Positions 25,907 through 35,269 of a DNA stretch of 64,000 nt are shown one piece after another (positions within the stretch are counted from its first letter, which is position 1; every line of letters begins with the position of its first letter). Made by a program: the position numbers and the translations under genes. The notes beneath the pieces were generated by a model. The model saw only the letters and a list, made by a program, of their open reading frames with translations. It searched no databases and was not told the DNA's origin. Source of the DNA: Pseudomonadota bacterium (lineage in GTDB: Bacteria; Pseudomonadota; Alphaproteobacteria; Sphingomonadales; Sphingomonadaceae); NCBI GenBank assembly GCA_023423655.1, contig JAFAFE010000004.1:79447-143446 (forward strand), in the 5' to 3' direction.

Positions 25907-26836
25907 TTATGCGCCGCCGACAGCCGCCGCAACTTCTGCGGCAAAGTCGGTTTCCTTCTTTTCAATGCCTTCGCCTAGCTGGAAGCGCGCATAGTCGGTG
26001 AGCGTGATGGTGGCACCCGCTTCACGACCGGCAGCGGCCACAACTTCGGCGACCGGCGTTTTGCCGTCCATCACGAAAAGCTGCGACAGAAGCGCATTTT
26101 CCTTGCGATATTTGGCAATCGCACCGTCAACCATCTTGGCGACAACATCGGCAGGTTTGCCGCTTTCGGCAGCCTTTTCTTCGGCAATCGCACGTTCGCG
26201 GGCAATCGTGTTGGCATCAAGGCCTTCGCCGTTCAGTGCGAGCGGGAAAGCGGCGGCAATGTGCATCGCAATCTGCTTGCCGAGCGGTTCGAGAACATCG
26301 GCACCCGCCGAGCTTTCGAGCGCAACCAGCACGCCGATCTTGCCAAGGCCGGTAGCCGCTGCATTGTGCACATAGCTCACAACCGCGCCTTCCTTGACGT
26401 TGAGCAGCTTCACGCGGCGGACATTCTGGTTTTCACCGATGGTCGCAACATTGTTGGTGAGCGCATCCTGCACCGTGCCGCCAGCGGGGTAAGTCGCCGC
26501 AAGCAAAGCGTCGGCGCTGTCCGCACCGGTTTCAAGGGCAACTTGCGTTACGTTACGCACGAAATCCTGGAACTGTTCATTTTTGGCGACGAAGTCGGTT
26601 TCCGAATTGACTTCGACAACCGCACCCTTGGTGCCGGTGGTGGCAACGCCGACCAGACCTTCAGCCGCCGTACGGCTCGACTTTTTGGCAGCCGCAGCAA
26701 GACCTTTCGAGCGCAGCCAGTCCACAGCCGCTTCAAGATCGCCATTGGTTTCGGCCAATGCGGTCTTGCAGTCCATCATACCGGCGCCCGAACGTTCGCG
26801 CAGTTCTTTTACGGTAGCAGCAGTCACTACAGACAT
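25907..26836 (-). CDS. tsf: Elongation factor Ts
   Basis: The guanine-nucleotide exchange factor for EF-Tu. The UBA-like N-terminus (VKELRERSGAGMMDCKTAL) is followed by the core with VNSETDFVAKN and MHIAAAFP. The start is ATG 26836 (MSVVTAATVK) with GAAGGAAG six bases upstream, giving 309 aa; an in-frame upstream extension of five codons is not favoured. It follows rpsB by 132 bp. Confidence 0.96.
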   Translation of the reverse strand: MSVVTAATVKELRERSGAGMMDCKTALAETNGDLEAAVDWLRSKGLAAAAKKSSRTAAEGLVGVATTGTKGAVVEVNSETDFVAKNEQFQDFVRNVTQVALETGADSADALLAATYPAGGTVQDALTNNVATIGENQNVRRVKLLNVKEGAVVSYVHNAAATGLGKIGVLVALESSAGADVLEPLGKQIAMHIAAAFPLALNGEGLDANTIARERAIAEEKAAESGKPADVVAKMVDGAIAKYRKENALLSQLFVMDGKTPVAEVVAAAGREAGATITLTDYARFQLGEGIEKKETDFAAEVAAAVGGA

Positions 26837-26968
26837 GGTTACTTCCTTCATTTGTTTGAATGTGCAAGCGGAGGAGCGCTGCGAGTTTGACCCTCAGCGC
26901 CCCCCGTGAATTTATTTGGTTACATATATGTGACGGGGCCGCGTTTTTCCGCTGCTCCCGTCATTATA

Positions 26969-27757
26969 TCAGGCGTCGGCAGCCGGGGCTTCTTCAGCCA
27001 CCGCTTCTACGACGACTTCTTCCGCAACCGGATTTTCGGCAGCGCCGATGTCCATACCACGGTCAGCCTGACCACGCTGGTTGCCACGGGTCGCAGCAGT
27101 CGCAACCGCTTCGCAATAAAGGCGGATAGCGCGGCTGGCGTCGTCATTCGCCGGAACCGGGAAAGCGATGCCGTCGGGCGACACGTTCGAATCGAGAACC
27201 GCAACCACGGGAATACCAAGCACATTGGCTTCCTTGATAGCGAGTTCTTCCTTGTTGGCGTCGATCACGAACATCACGTCCGGAATACCGCCCATGTCGC
27301 GGATACCGCCGAGCGAAAGCTGGAGCTTTTCCAGTTCGCGCGTGCGCTGCAAAACTTCCTTCTTGGTGAGACCGGCGGTGTCACCCGAAAGCTGTTCTTC
27401 CAGCGTCTTCATGCGCTTGATCGAGTTCGAGATGGTCTTCCAGTTGGTGAGCATCCCGCCCAGCCAGCGATGGTTGACGAAATGCTGACCCGAAGCTTGG
27501 GCTGCTTCCGCGATCGGGCCTTGCGCCTGACGCTTGGTGCCGACGAACAGCACTTTGCCGCCCGATGCGGCGACCTGCGATACGAAATCAAGGGCGCGCG
27601 CGAACAGCGGAACGGTCTGCGACAAGTCAAGAATGTGGATGCCGTTGCGGTCGCCGAAAATATAGGGCTTCATCCGCGGGTTCCAGCGATGGGTCTGGTG
27701 GCCGAAATGTGCGCCAGCCTCAATCAATTGCTGCATCGTGACGACAGGTGCCGCCAT
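26969..27757 (-). CDS. rpsB: 30S ribosomal protein S2
   Basis: A small-subunit ribosomal protein. The N-terminus VTMQQLIEAGAHFGHQTHRWNP and the RWLGGMLTNW region are S2 signatures. The start is ATG 27757 (MAAPVVTMQQ) with AAGGAG seven bases before; the frame reaches 27829 without support. At 262 aa it has an acidic Ala/Glu-rich C-terminal tail common in alphaproteobacteria. It heads the rpsB-tsf unit. Confidence 0.96.
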   Translation of the reverse strand: MAAPVVTMQQLIEAGAHFGHQTHRWNPRMKPYIFGDRNGIHILDLSQTVPLFARALDFVSQVAASGGKVLFVGTKRQAQGPIAEAAQASGQHFVNHRWLGGMLTNWKTISNSIKRMKTLEEQLSGDTAGLTKKEVLQRTRELEKLQLSLGGIRDMGGIPDVMFVIDANKEELAIKEANVLGIPVVAVLDSNVSPDGIAFPVPANDDASRAIRLYCEAVATAATRGNQRGQADRGMDIGAAENPVAEEVVVEAVAEEAPAADA

Positions 27758-27942
27758 AGTCTTTCTCCTTCCGGTTGGTCCTCTGGAAAGCAAGAACCTT
27801 GAACAGACCTGAAAGGACGTTCGCGGCACCGGTTATGTGCGCTTTCCATGTGGAATGGCGCGGCCCTTAACGGGCATGGCCTATAATTGCAAGATGTAAT
27901 TGCCGTATAAAGCCGACGCTTTGCGGCTGGAACGGCGGGACT

Positions 27943-27980
27943 ACGGAGGCAAGCCAAATGCCTGACAGGCTTGCCTCCGT
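27943..27980 (-). terminator. 13-bp stem hairpin downstream of the PPC-domain gene
   Basis: ACGGAGGCAAGCC (27943-27955) and GGCTTGCCTCCGT (27968-27980) are perfect inverted copies with a 12-base loop, 25 bp past the stop of the PPC gene at 28005. It lies between that gene and the rpsB promoter region, both on the minus strand. No T-run is present, so factor-independent termination is uncertain. Confidence 0.5.
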
Positions 27981-28004
27981 CGGCCTAAAGGGCAGACCCT
28001 AAAC

Positions 28005-28805
28005 TTATTGCGCGATCCGCAGTGTATATTTGCCCTTGCCGCGATCGCCTGTGCTGGTCGCGCGGATGACATAATTGCCGGTCGTCTCGGGGGTGAACAC
28101 GATCATCGCATTGACACCGCTGCCGCCATCATCGTCGGTTTCGAGCGGCTCGCCGGTGTTGCGCTCGCCCTGGAACAGCGCAAGAGCGGGGTCGAGATCG
28201 TCATTGTTGCGGTCGCGGTCCATGCCGATAATTGCAGGCTTGCCGCCTTCCAGCCGCACCAGATAATCATCGACGCGCTTATTCTGCACTTCGGGATCGC
28301 TCGCGGTCAGTTCGCCATGGAACATTCGCACGGTCATCGTGCCGGTGCTGGCGGGCGTGGCGCGGGTCGGCGCAGGCAGAGGCGGCAATTCGCGGATCCG
28401 CAGCGTATAACGGCCAAGGTCGCTATCGACCGCCTTTATGCGCAGCTTATATTGGCCGCTGCGGTCTGGCGTATATTCGATAGCCGCGCCATTGCCTTCG
28501 CCGCTATCATCATCCTGCGCCACCGCATTATCGTCATCGCGCATATCCGCGTCGGGCGCATAAAGTTCTAGCATCGGGTCGAAATCTTCAGAATCGGCGG
28601 TAATCACATAGCGTTGCCCGGCCTTGAGCGTCAGCGTGCGCGTGCCATAGGGGCGACCGTCGCGCGGGCTATCCGCCCCCAACGTTCCCTGGATCGGCGT
28701 TCCGGCCCCTTGCGCAAAAGCAGGGGCGCTTATGCCGCCTATGCCGCCTATACCGAGCGCCACCACCGGTGCCATGCCTGCCAATGCCGTTGCCAAACGC
28801 TTCAT
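28005..28805 (-). CDS. Secreted protein with two PPC-like domains
   Basis: The signal peptide covers about residues 1-32 (MKRLATALAGM to APAFAQG). Two similar beta-sandwich modules follow, about 40-140 and 160-265. Each has the pre-peptidase C-terminal pattern: an Asp-rich stretch (AQDDDSGEG, ETDDDGGSG) followed by a motif ending in YTLRI. They are joined by a Pro/Ala/Thr linker. No protease or other catalytic domain is attached, so it may be a calcium- or polymer-binding periplasmic protein. The start at ATG 28805 has AGGAGG seven bases upstream. Confidence 0.8.
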   Translation of the reverse strand: MKRLATALAGMAPVVALGIGGIGGISAPAFAQGAGTPIQGTLGADSPRDGRPYGTRTLTLKAGQRYVITADSEDFDPMLELYAPDADMRDDDNAVAQDDDSGEGNGAAIEYTPDRSGQYKLRIKAVDSDLGRYTLRIRELPPLPAPTRATPASTGTMTVRMFHGELTASDPEVQNKRVDDYLVRLEGGKPAIIGMDRDRNNDDLDPALALFQGERNTGEPLETDDDGGSGVNAMIVFTPETTGNYVIRATSTGDRGKGKYTLRIAQ

Positions 28806-28915
28806 GCTTGAACCTCCTATTATGTTGAACCCTGTATCCGCTGCGAGCCTTAACCGGAACGAAGGTAAATGGAACCGCAAATTGCGGGAGATTTTTGATA
28901 AAAAATTGCGCTATC

Positions 28916-30007
28916 TCATAGGGCATTGTTGGCAAACAGACTATTTGCACAATCGACCACCGTTTCCGCAACGGGGCGCGGCCTATAGTCAAGCCGTTCC
29001 GCCGCACGGGCGCTGGAAAAAACCGGAAGACCGCTATGGCTGGCGACAAGCTGGCGCAATTCGGAATCAAAGCCCGAGGCAAGCTTTACAATCATGTCCG
29101 GATAGGCACCCGTCGGCACTTTACGCGCCTTGTCGCCCAGCCGCTCGCGCAAATGCTGGGCAATTTCGGGCAAGCTCACCGCTTCGCCCGCAATGATGAA
29201 GCGTTGTCCGTCGGCTTGGGGGCTGAGCATCGCCGCAATATGCGCTTCGGCCAGATCGCGCACATCGGCAACTTGCAAGCGTAATTCGGGGAGGACGCGT
29301 GGCTTTCCTTGTAATATCCGTTGGATAAGGCCTACAGCTTCCACCATATCGAGGTGGAGGACCGGCCCCAATATTGTGCCGGGGAGCAAGGTCACAAATT
29401 CCATCTTGCTGCCGCCGCGCCGAACCTCTTCGGCCATAAAGTCCCACGCCCCGCGCTCGGCATATAATTTGGACAGGCTATAATCATCCATCCCCGGCTT
29501 TTCGGGGTCGGTCCACACATGTTCGGTCGATATAGGCGCGCCGTCCGGCATCGCGGCCATGAGCGAGGAGGTCATGACGACGCGCTTGACGCGCGCATTC
29601 ATGCTCGCGCGCAGCACGCGGATCGCCCCGCCAACAGCGTGGTTGATCAAGTCCGGTCCTTGATTTTCAATATCTTGCGCTTTGGGATAGGCAAGGTGCA
29701 GCACATGGGTGCATCCGCGGACCGCCGCATCCCAGCCGGCTTCGGAGGCTAGATCCGCCTCGGCAAAGTCCAGCCGTTCTTGCCAGATTTGCTGCGCGCC
29801 GGGCACCTTGGCAAGGGCCGCGCGGACAAGCGCCTCGCCTTCACTGCGCCGCACGCTTGCGCGCACCGCAAATCCACGTTCCAGCAAGAGCGCAATGCAC
29901 CATCCTGCTACGAAACCGGTCCCGCCGGTGACCAACACGCGTCCGCCTTGTGACGGATGTAGTTCAATCACCTTGCCCCGCGTCGCGCTTTCGCGCTCCT
30001 GTTCCAT
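28916..30007 (-). CDS. NAD-dependent epimerase/dihydroflavonol-reductase-like extended SDR
   Basis: An extended short-chain dehydrogenase of 363 aa with the N-terminal Rossmann motif VLVTGGTGFVAGW at about 25-37. A serine in TSSLMAA and YSLSKLYAE (Tyr-x-x-x-Lys) form the catalytic set. The fold is that of dihydroflavonol-4-reductases and cinnamoyl-CoA reductases, which in bacteria act on varied carbonyl substrates. GGAG lies five bases before the ATG. Neighbours give no substrate hint. Confidence 0.85.
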   Translation of the reverse strand: MEQERESATRGKVIELHPSQGGRVLVTGGTGFVAGWCIALLLERGFAVRASVRRSEGEALVRAALAKVPGAQQIWQERLDFAEADLASEAGWDAAVRGCTHVLHLAYPKAQDIENQGPDLINHAVGGAIRVLRASMNARVKRVVMTSSLMAAMPDGAPISTEHVWTDPEKPGMDDYSLSKLYAERGAWDFMAEEVRRGGSKMEFVTLLPGTILGPVLHLDMVEAVGLIQRILQGKPRVLPELRLQVADVRDLAEAHIAAMLSPQADGQRFIIAGEAVSLPEIAQHLRERLGDKARKVPTGAYPDMIVKLASGFDSELRQLVASHSGLPVFSSARAAERLDYRPRPVAETVVDCANSLFANNAL

Positions 30008-30261
30008 ACCGTCTCCAGACCCACCTTATGACGTCCGTGATAGATTTTATGGCGCGCAAGGCAAGCGTTAGATGATTGTAAAATTGTGAAAAAAGTCACA
30101 TTTTTCAGTTGCATCGCCTGTTTTGCCTAGCGGGTTTAACAGCCTTGAAATTTGAAAAACGGGCATAAAAGCGGATTAACCGAAGTTAGATTATGCAACC
30201 CTCTGCCCATCCCATCTGTTCTCTTTTTTGCAGGATATAACCCTCCTGCCGGTGAGAAGAG

Positions 30262-31209
30262 ATGGCACAGCAGAAAAACAAAGGCCGATTGGCCAAAGGA
30301 CGAGAGGGCAAAGTCGGCGAAACCCCTGCCGAGAAAAAAGGCAAGGCCAAGGCTGCGCAAAAGTTGAAGCAAAAGGGAAGCCGGAAAGCCCCTGACCGCG
30401 GGCAGGAGGAATCGCTTGCCCGCGCGCCGGATTACACTCCCGTCTATCGCGGCTCCGATCGGCTCAAGGGTCGCGCGGCGATCATCACCGGCGGGGATAG
30501 CGGGATTGGCCGCGCGGTCGCCCTCCTGTTCGCACGCGAAGGGGCGATGGTAGCCATCACCTATCGCGACGATGATGTCGACGCCAAGGAAACGCTTCGC
30601 CTCATCGAAGCAGAGGGCGCACGCGGGCTTATCATCAAGGCCAATGTGTCCGATCCCGCCGCCTGCAAACGCACGGTCGCCCGGACGGTCAAAAGCTTTG
30701 GTCGCCTTGATATTCTGGTCAATAATGCGGGCGTCCAATGTCCGGCAGAAGATATTCGCGACATCAGCAAGCGCCAGCTTGAAGATACATTTTCCGTCAA
30801 TATTTTCGGAATATTCTATATGGTTCAGGCGTCGCTCGACCATTTGAAGCGTGGCGCGGCGATCATCAATTGCACCAGCGTCACCATGTATGAAGGCTCG
30901 CCCAAATTGCTGGATTATAGCGCGACCAAGGGCGCGATTACCGCCTTCACCCGGTCGTTGAGCGAAAATCTGGTTGCGCACGGTATCCGCGTTAATGCAG
31001 TTGCGCCGGGGCCGATCTGGACGCCGCTCAATCCGCTGGGCGGAGCCGATGCCGACAAGGTCCGCCATTTTGGCGAGACGACGCCGATGCAGCGCCCCGG
31101 TGAACCCAATGAAGTCGCCCCCGCCTTCCTGTTCCTCGCTTGCGCTGATTCGAGTTATATGAGCGGGCAGGTATTGCATCCCAATGGCGGCACGATTGTG
31201 AACGGGTGA
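30262..31209 (+). CDS. YghA-type SDR family oxidoreductase with Lys-rich N-terminus
   Basis: A classical short-chain dehydrogenase. The first 50 residues are very rich in Lys, Arg, Gly and Gln and are probably disordered. The Rossmann motif ITGGDSGIGRA is at about 75-85, NNAG at about 153, the catalytic Ser in NCTS, and YSATKGA provides Tyr and Lys. The sequence is close to the YghA/YdaD group often linked to general stress responses. It is preceded by GGTGAGAAGAG at suitable spacing. The basic tail might bind nucleic acid or membrane; this is speculation. Confidence 0.88.
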   Translation: MAQQKNKGRLAKGREGKVGETPAEKKGKAKAAQKLKQKGSRKAPDRGQEESLARAPDYTPVYRGSDRLKGRAAIITGGDSGIGRAVALLFAREGAMVAITYRDDDVDAKETLRLIEAEGARGLIIKANVSDPAACKRTVARTVKSFGRLDILVNNAGVQCPAEDIRDISKRQLEDTFSVNIFGIFYMVQASLDHLKRGAAIINCTSVTMYEGSPKLLDYSATKGAITAFTRSLSENLVAHGIRVNAVAPGPIWTPLNPLGGADADKVRHFGETTPMQRPGEPNEVAPAFLFLACADSSYMSGQVLHPNGGTIVNG

Positions 31210-31336
31210 GGCGGTTAGCTCCTGCCCCTTGAACGCCATCAAAATGGCCGCTTTCCACGGCGTTACGCACATGAGAACAAAAAGTGAATATTTGCGCTTG
31301 ACGCGTCGAATGAATAATGGAACATATAGCGAACAT

Positions 31337-31362
31337 GGAACCGGAAACGCCGGAACATCGTT
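31337..31362 (+). promoter_or_regulatory. Candidate sigma-EcfG (general stress) promoter
   Basis: GGAAC at 31337-31341 is followed after 17 bp by CGTT at 31359-31362, matching the GGAAC-N16/17-CGTT consensus known for alphaproteobacterial EcfG sigma factors. It lies 62 bp upstream of the small membrane protein start. A short match like this can occur by chance. Confidence 0.45.
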
Positions 31363-31424
31363 ATCCCTGCCATAAAGGCGGGAGGAACGGATTGACCGGA
31401 TAAAGGCTTGATAAGGATTTGGTT

Positions 31425-31667
31425 ATGGTCGCGTTCATTGCTTCGATGCTGTTCACCGTCGCGTTTCTTGGCTCCCTCGCCGTCATCGGCCTGATGCTCT
31501 ATGGCAAGCGCGACACAATCCTGTTGGCGCTGATGGGCGAACATATCCCCGCTGGCAGCAAAGGCGCGCCAATCCACGTTCACGCACCCCGCCACGCGCC
31601 ACGCACGCAACGCCGCTTGGCCCCAGCCCCCTCCCCCGCCCAAATCCGCCGCGCCGCCGTGGCGTGA
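31425..31667 (+). CDS. Small single-pass membrane protein, unknown function
   Basis: An 80-aa protein with one hydrophobic segment at about residues 2-26 (VAFIASMLFTVAFLGSLAVIGLMLY, partly shown here as its ends VAFIASML and VIGLMLYG). A basic, Pro/Ala/His-rich cytoplasmic tail follows. ATG 31425 is preceded by AAGGA at seven bases; a TTG two codons earlier is less likely. I do not recognise the function. The stress-type promoter upstream suggests induction in stationary phase or stress. Confidence 0.6.
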   Translation: MVAFIASMLFTVAFLGSLAVIGLMLYGKRDTILLALMGEHIPAGSKGAPIHVHAPRHAPRTQRRLAPAPSPAQIRRAAVA

Positions 31668-32099
31668 GAGGTTTGCGCGGGAAATCGTATTGCGGTGACT
31701 GCTTCATACAAATTCAGATTTCCGCAGGTTAGATGTAAGATCACGACAGAGCGTGCCGGATAATAGCTAGAAATAGGGGAGCATAAATAACGCGCGGGTT
31801 ATTACACCACCATTGTGACGGAAGGGGCCAATCCTCAAAATCCGCTCTGCCTCCCGAAAATCCTCCCCTGAAAAGGGCGGGATGGCATTTACGCAGCAAA
31901 TGACGGAGGGGTGACACCCTATCGGGAGCAGATGCTCTATCACATCATTCAGCAGCGACCTCGCAATCAACGCCTCTCATTGGCGGACCACCTCATTGAT
32001 GGAATATCGCACTTTCGGGGCAGCTTTTACCGTGCAGCCTCTACCCAACGACACTACAGCCTATGCGTTAGCATCACCACGATACGCTATTCGTCCACC
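31668..32099. other. Intergenic region with a partial repeat, no gene seen
   Basis: This 432-bp gap lies between the small membrane protein and the end of pssA. Positions 31860-31912 look like the left half of the element at 12305-12466 (TCCTCCCC to TGACGGAGGGGT). The remainder shows no RNA structure or protein-like frame that I can support. Open frames crossing it lack ribosome-binding sites and run into antisense of pssA. Confidence 0.5.
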
Positions 32100-32900
32100 C
32101 TACCCCGCCACGCGGTTGCGTTTCACTTTGGCATAGCTTGCAATGCTGAACGGGATGGCGACGAGATAGAGGATGCACACCACCGACAATGTAGGCCAAG
32201 GCGCGGTGATGAGCGCGACGCCGAGCAAGCCGATTGCCGCAATCGCTTCCAACCGTACCGAACGGCGCAAACGCACCGAGGCCCAGCTAAAGGTCGCGAT
32301 ATTCGAGATCATCAGGAAAGCGACCAGCAGCATCCACGGCATGACCACATACCAAGTGCGGAACCAGTCATTGTCAGTCACAAACCATAAGAACATCGGC
32401 AGCAACGCGAGTCCCGCACCCGCAGGGGCCGGAACGCCGGTGTTGAACCCTGCCGATTTGTGTGGCTGATCGCTTATATCAATGCGCGCATTGAACCGCG
32501 CCAACCGCAAGGCACAGCAAACCGCTAGTGCAATCGAGGCCACCCAGCCGAATTTGGGCGCGCTACTCAGCGACCACAGGAAAATGGTAAGCGCAGGCGC
32601 GACGCCGAACGCAGTCACATCGGAGAGGCTATCCAGTTCCGCGCCGAAACGGGTGCTGCCCTTGAGCGCACGGGCGACCCGCCCGTCCAGACCGTCCAAA
32701 ATCCCTGCAAAAATAATGCAAAGCAGCGCATTTTCCCACAAGCCGCCAATCGCAAAACGCACACCGGTAAGCCCCATGCACAGCGCCAGCGCGGTAATCG
32801 CATTGGCCGGCACCGCGCGCAGCGGGATATTGCCGATATGCGCGCCCTTGGCTTGCAGCCGTTCAGGCGCGTCGGGGTCGGGCTGTTGCTCTGCTTCCAT
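32100..32900 (-). CDS. pssA: CDP-diacylglycerol-serine O-phosphatidyltransferase
   Basis: An inner-membrane CDP-alcohol phosphatidyltransferase making phosphatidylserine from CDP-diacylglycerol and serine. The catalytic signature DGLDGRVARALKGSTRFGAE with the following LDSLSD is intact (the DG-x2-AR-x8-G-x3-D-x3-D pattern). Eight or so hydrophobic segments surround it. At 266 aa it is the PssA type of Gram-positives and alphaproteobacteria. It lies 86 bp downstream of psd on the same strand, so both steps of phosphatidylethanolamine synthesis are together. Confidence 0.92.
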   Translation of the reverse strand: MEAEQQPDPDAPERLQAKGAHIGNIPLRAVPANAITALALCMGLTGVRFAIGGLWENALLCIIFAGILDGLDGRVARALKGSTRFGAELDSLSDVTAFGVAPALTIFLWSLSSAPKFGWVASIALAVCCALRLARFNARIDISDQPHKSAGFNTGVPAPAGAGLALLPMFLWFVTDNDWFRTWYVVMPWMLLVAFLMISNIATFSWASVRLRRSVRLEAIAAIGLLGVALITAPWPTLSVVCILYLVAIPFSIASYAKVKRNRVAG

Positions 32901-32986
32901 CGTCTTTGTGTCGGCCCTCTCTTATGGCGATCTTATAGCGGGTTTTGACGAGCTTGCCGAAACCGTGGCACCCTTCATGCCGCAAA

Positions 32987-33724
32987 TTAGTGCGGAATGC
33001 CAATCAGTTCCGACACATTGCCAATATCGGCGATGATGGTTTCGCCCGCAATCGTGCGCTGCCCCTGCGTCACGCGCGGTTCGGTGCCTTCGGGAAGGTA
33101 AACGTCGACGCGGCTGCCAAAGCGGATAAGCCCGACGCGCTCGCCCGATGCGACCATATCGCCGGGCTTCACAAAGGTGACAATGCGTCGCGCGACCAGA
33201 CCTGCAATCTGGGTGAAGCCGATTTTGACGCCATCGGCGCGCTCGACCAGAAAATGCTGGCGCTCATTATCTTCGCTCGCCTTATCAAGATCGGCGTTCA
33301 GGAATTTGCCCGGAATATAGATGACCTGCCGCACCGTGCCCGCCATCGGCGAACGGTTGATGTGGACATCAAATACACTCATGAAAATCGACACGCGCGT
33401 CATCGGCGCATCGCCCAGCCCCTGCGGTCCCGACATTTCGGGCGGCGGCGGCACTTTCTGGATGAGCGTGATCAGGCCGTCTGCGGGCGCAATCACGAAA
33501 TTTTCGCCCTGCGGCGTGACCCGCACCGGATCGCGGAAAAAAGCCAGCACCCAAAGCGTGATGCCCGCCATCGGCCAAGCAAGGGTTTCCCACGCCATGA
33601 AGGCGAAAAAGGCGGTGATAGCGGCGGCGATAAGCGCAAATTTGCGCCCTTCCGGATGCACGTCGGGCCGTTCCCATTTAATGCCGGGACCGGCGCGATT
33701 ATCATATTTTTGCGGTAAAGACAT
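32987..33724 (-). CDS. psd: Phosphatidylserine decarboxylase proenzyme (short form)
   Basis: A pyruvoyl-dependent membrane enzyme that decarboxylates phosphatidylserine to phosphatidylethanolamine. The self-cleavage site is Gly203-Ser204 in RFGSRVDVY; the serine becomes the pyruvoyl group of the alpha chain. A hydrophobic hairpin at about residues 30-60 anchors it. MSVFDVHINRSP contains the conserved histidine. The start is ATG 33724 (MSLPQKYDN), giving 245 aa; the longer frame to 33799 is not supported. Confidence 0.93.
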   Translation of the reverse strand: MSLPQKYDNRAGPGIKWERPDVHPEGRKFALIAAAITAFFAFMAWETLAWPMAGITLWVLAFFRDPVRVTPQGENFVIAPADGLITLIQKVPPPPEMSGPQGLGDAPMTRVSIFMSVFDVHINRSPMAGTVRQVIYIPGKFLNADLDKASEDNERQHFLVERADGVKIGFTQIAGLVARRIVTFVKPGDMVASGERVGLIRFGSRVDVYLPEGTEPRVTQGQRTIAGETIIADIGNVSELIGIPH

Positions 33725-33948
33725 GGGTTCATTCCCTAAGCAGTGTTGCGCTCCGTTACAACAGTCCAAATGCACTCGACTGCCAAAAACGCTATGCAAA
33801 GCGTTTCACAACCAATAAAATACACCTTAATCGTCCGGCCAGACGCTTGAACATCCCAGACGCTTGAATATCGACGCCGCTTTGCTTAAGGCGCTCCCAT
33901 TCATTCATGGCCCCGAGTGGCTCTCCCCGGCAAAGAGGCAAATCTTCT

Positions 33949-35169
33949 ATGAGCAAGATCAAGGTAAAGAACCCGGTCGTCGAAATGGACGGCGATGAAA
34001 TGACCCGGATCATCTGGCAATGGATCCGCGAAAAGCTGATCCTGCCTTATCTTGATATTGACCTTAAATATTATGATCTGGGTGTCGAAAAGCGCGACGA
34101 AACCGAAGACAAGATTACGGTCGAAGCCGCCAAGGCCGTCCAGCAATATGGTGTCGGCGTCAAATGCGCGACCATCACCCCCGACGAGGCGCGCGTCGAA
34201 GAATTTAACCTCAAATCGATGTGGAAGTCGCCCAACGGCACGATCCGTAACATTTTGGGCGGCGTCGTGTTCCGCGAGCCGATCGTCATCAAGAACGTCC
34301 CCCGCCTCATTCCGGGCTGGACAGACCCCATCGTAGTTGGCCGTCACGCTTTTGGCGACCAGTATAAGGCGACCGATTTCCGCGTCCCCGGCCCCGGCAA
34401 GCTCACCATCAAATGGGCGGGCGAAAATGGCGAAGTGATCGAGCATGAAGTCTATGACTTTCCCGATTCCGGCGTCGCCATGGGCATGTATAACCTCGAT
34501 GAATCGATCCGCGATTTTGCCCGTGCGTCGCTGAACTTCGGCTTGCAGCGCAAATGGCCGGTCTATCTGTCGACCAAGAATACGATTTTGAAAGCCTATG
34601 ACGGCCGCTTCAAGGATATTTTCCAGGAAGTTTTCGACAAGGAATTCAAATCCCAATTCGACGAAGCTGGCATTGAATATCAGCATCGCCTGATTGACGA
34701 CATGGTGGCCTCGGCCCTCAAATGGTCGGGCAAGTTCGTGTGGGCTTGTAAGAATTATGACGGCGATGTGCAGTCGGATCAGGTCGCCCAAGGCTTTGGT
34801 TCGCTTGGCCTCATGACCTCGATCCTGATGACGCCGGACGGCAAGACGGTCGAAGCCGAAGCCGCACACGGCACCGTCACCCGCCACTATCGCCAACATC
34901 AGGAAGGCAAGGCCACCTCGACCAACCCGATTGCGTCGATCTTTGCCTGGACCGGCGGTCTTAAATATCGCGGCGAATTTGACGGCACGCCGGACGTCAC
35001 CCGTTTTGCCGAAACGCTGGAACGCGTGTGTATCGAAACGGTTGAAAATGGCCAGATGACCAAAGATCTCGCAATCCTCATCGGCCCCGACCAGCCGTGG
35101 ATGACCACCGAGCAATTCTTTGAAGCCATCCGCGTCAATCTGGAAAAGGCGATGGCGGACTGGAAATAA
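33949..35169 (+). CDS. icd: NADP-dependent isocitrate dehydrogenase
   Basis: A TCA-cycle enzyme of the homodimeric eukaryote-like type, common in alphaproteobacteria, converting isocitrate to 2-oxoglutarate with NADP+. The N-terminus KVKNPVVEMDGDEMTRIIW, the KSPNGTIRN substrate loop and EAAHGTVTRHYR cofactor loop are diagnostic. ATG 33949 (MSKIKVKN) gives 406 aa; the frame extends 14 codons upstream without support. An intrinsic terminator follows. Confidence 0.95.
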   Translation: MSKIKVKNPVVEMDGDEMTRIIWQWIREKLILPYLDIDLKYYDLGVEKRDETEDKITVEAAKAVQQYGVGVKCATITPDEARVEEFNLKSMWKSPNGTIRNILGGVVFREPIVIKNVPRLIPGWTDPIVVGRHAFGDQYKATDFRVPGPGKLTIKWAGENGEVIEHEVYDFPDSGVAMGMYNLDESIRDFARASLNFGLQRKWPVYLSTKNTILKAYDGRFKDIFQEVFDKEFKSQFDEAGIEYQHRLIDDMVASALKWSGKFVWACKNYDGDVQSDQVAQGFGSLGLMTSILMTPDGKTVEAEAAHGTVTRHYRQHQEGKATSTNPIASIFAWTGGLKYRGEFDGTPDVTRFAETLERVCIETVENGQMTKDLAILIGPDQPWMTTEQFFEAIRVNLEKAMADWK

Positions 35170-35196
35170 TCCGCACGCTATGCGTTAACAGACACC

Positions 35197-35235
35197 AAGG
35201 GGGTGGCGATCACACATCGCCGCCCCTTTTCTTTT
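35197..35235 (+). terminator. Intrinsic terminator of icd
   Basis: GGGGGTGGCGAT (35199-35210) pairs with ATCGCCGCCCC (35216-35226) around the loop CACAC, followed by TTTTCTTTT. It lies 30 bp past the icd stop. Confidence 0.8.
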
Positions 35236-35269
35236 GCCTATCCATCGGCCCATCAAGCAGGGAGCCAGC

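Noticed and set aside
31911..32390. A 159-codon plus-strand frame that begins like a coding sequence
   Set aside because: It starts in a partial repeat and continues antisense to pssA; no homology is recognisable.
33901..35115. A 404-codon minus-strand frame opposite icd
   Set aside because: Antisense shadow of a clear isocitrate dehydrogenase gene.
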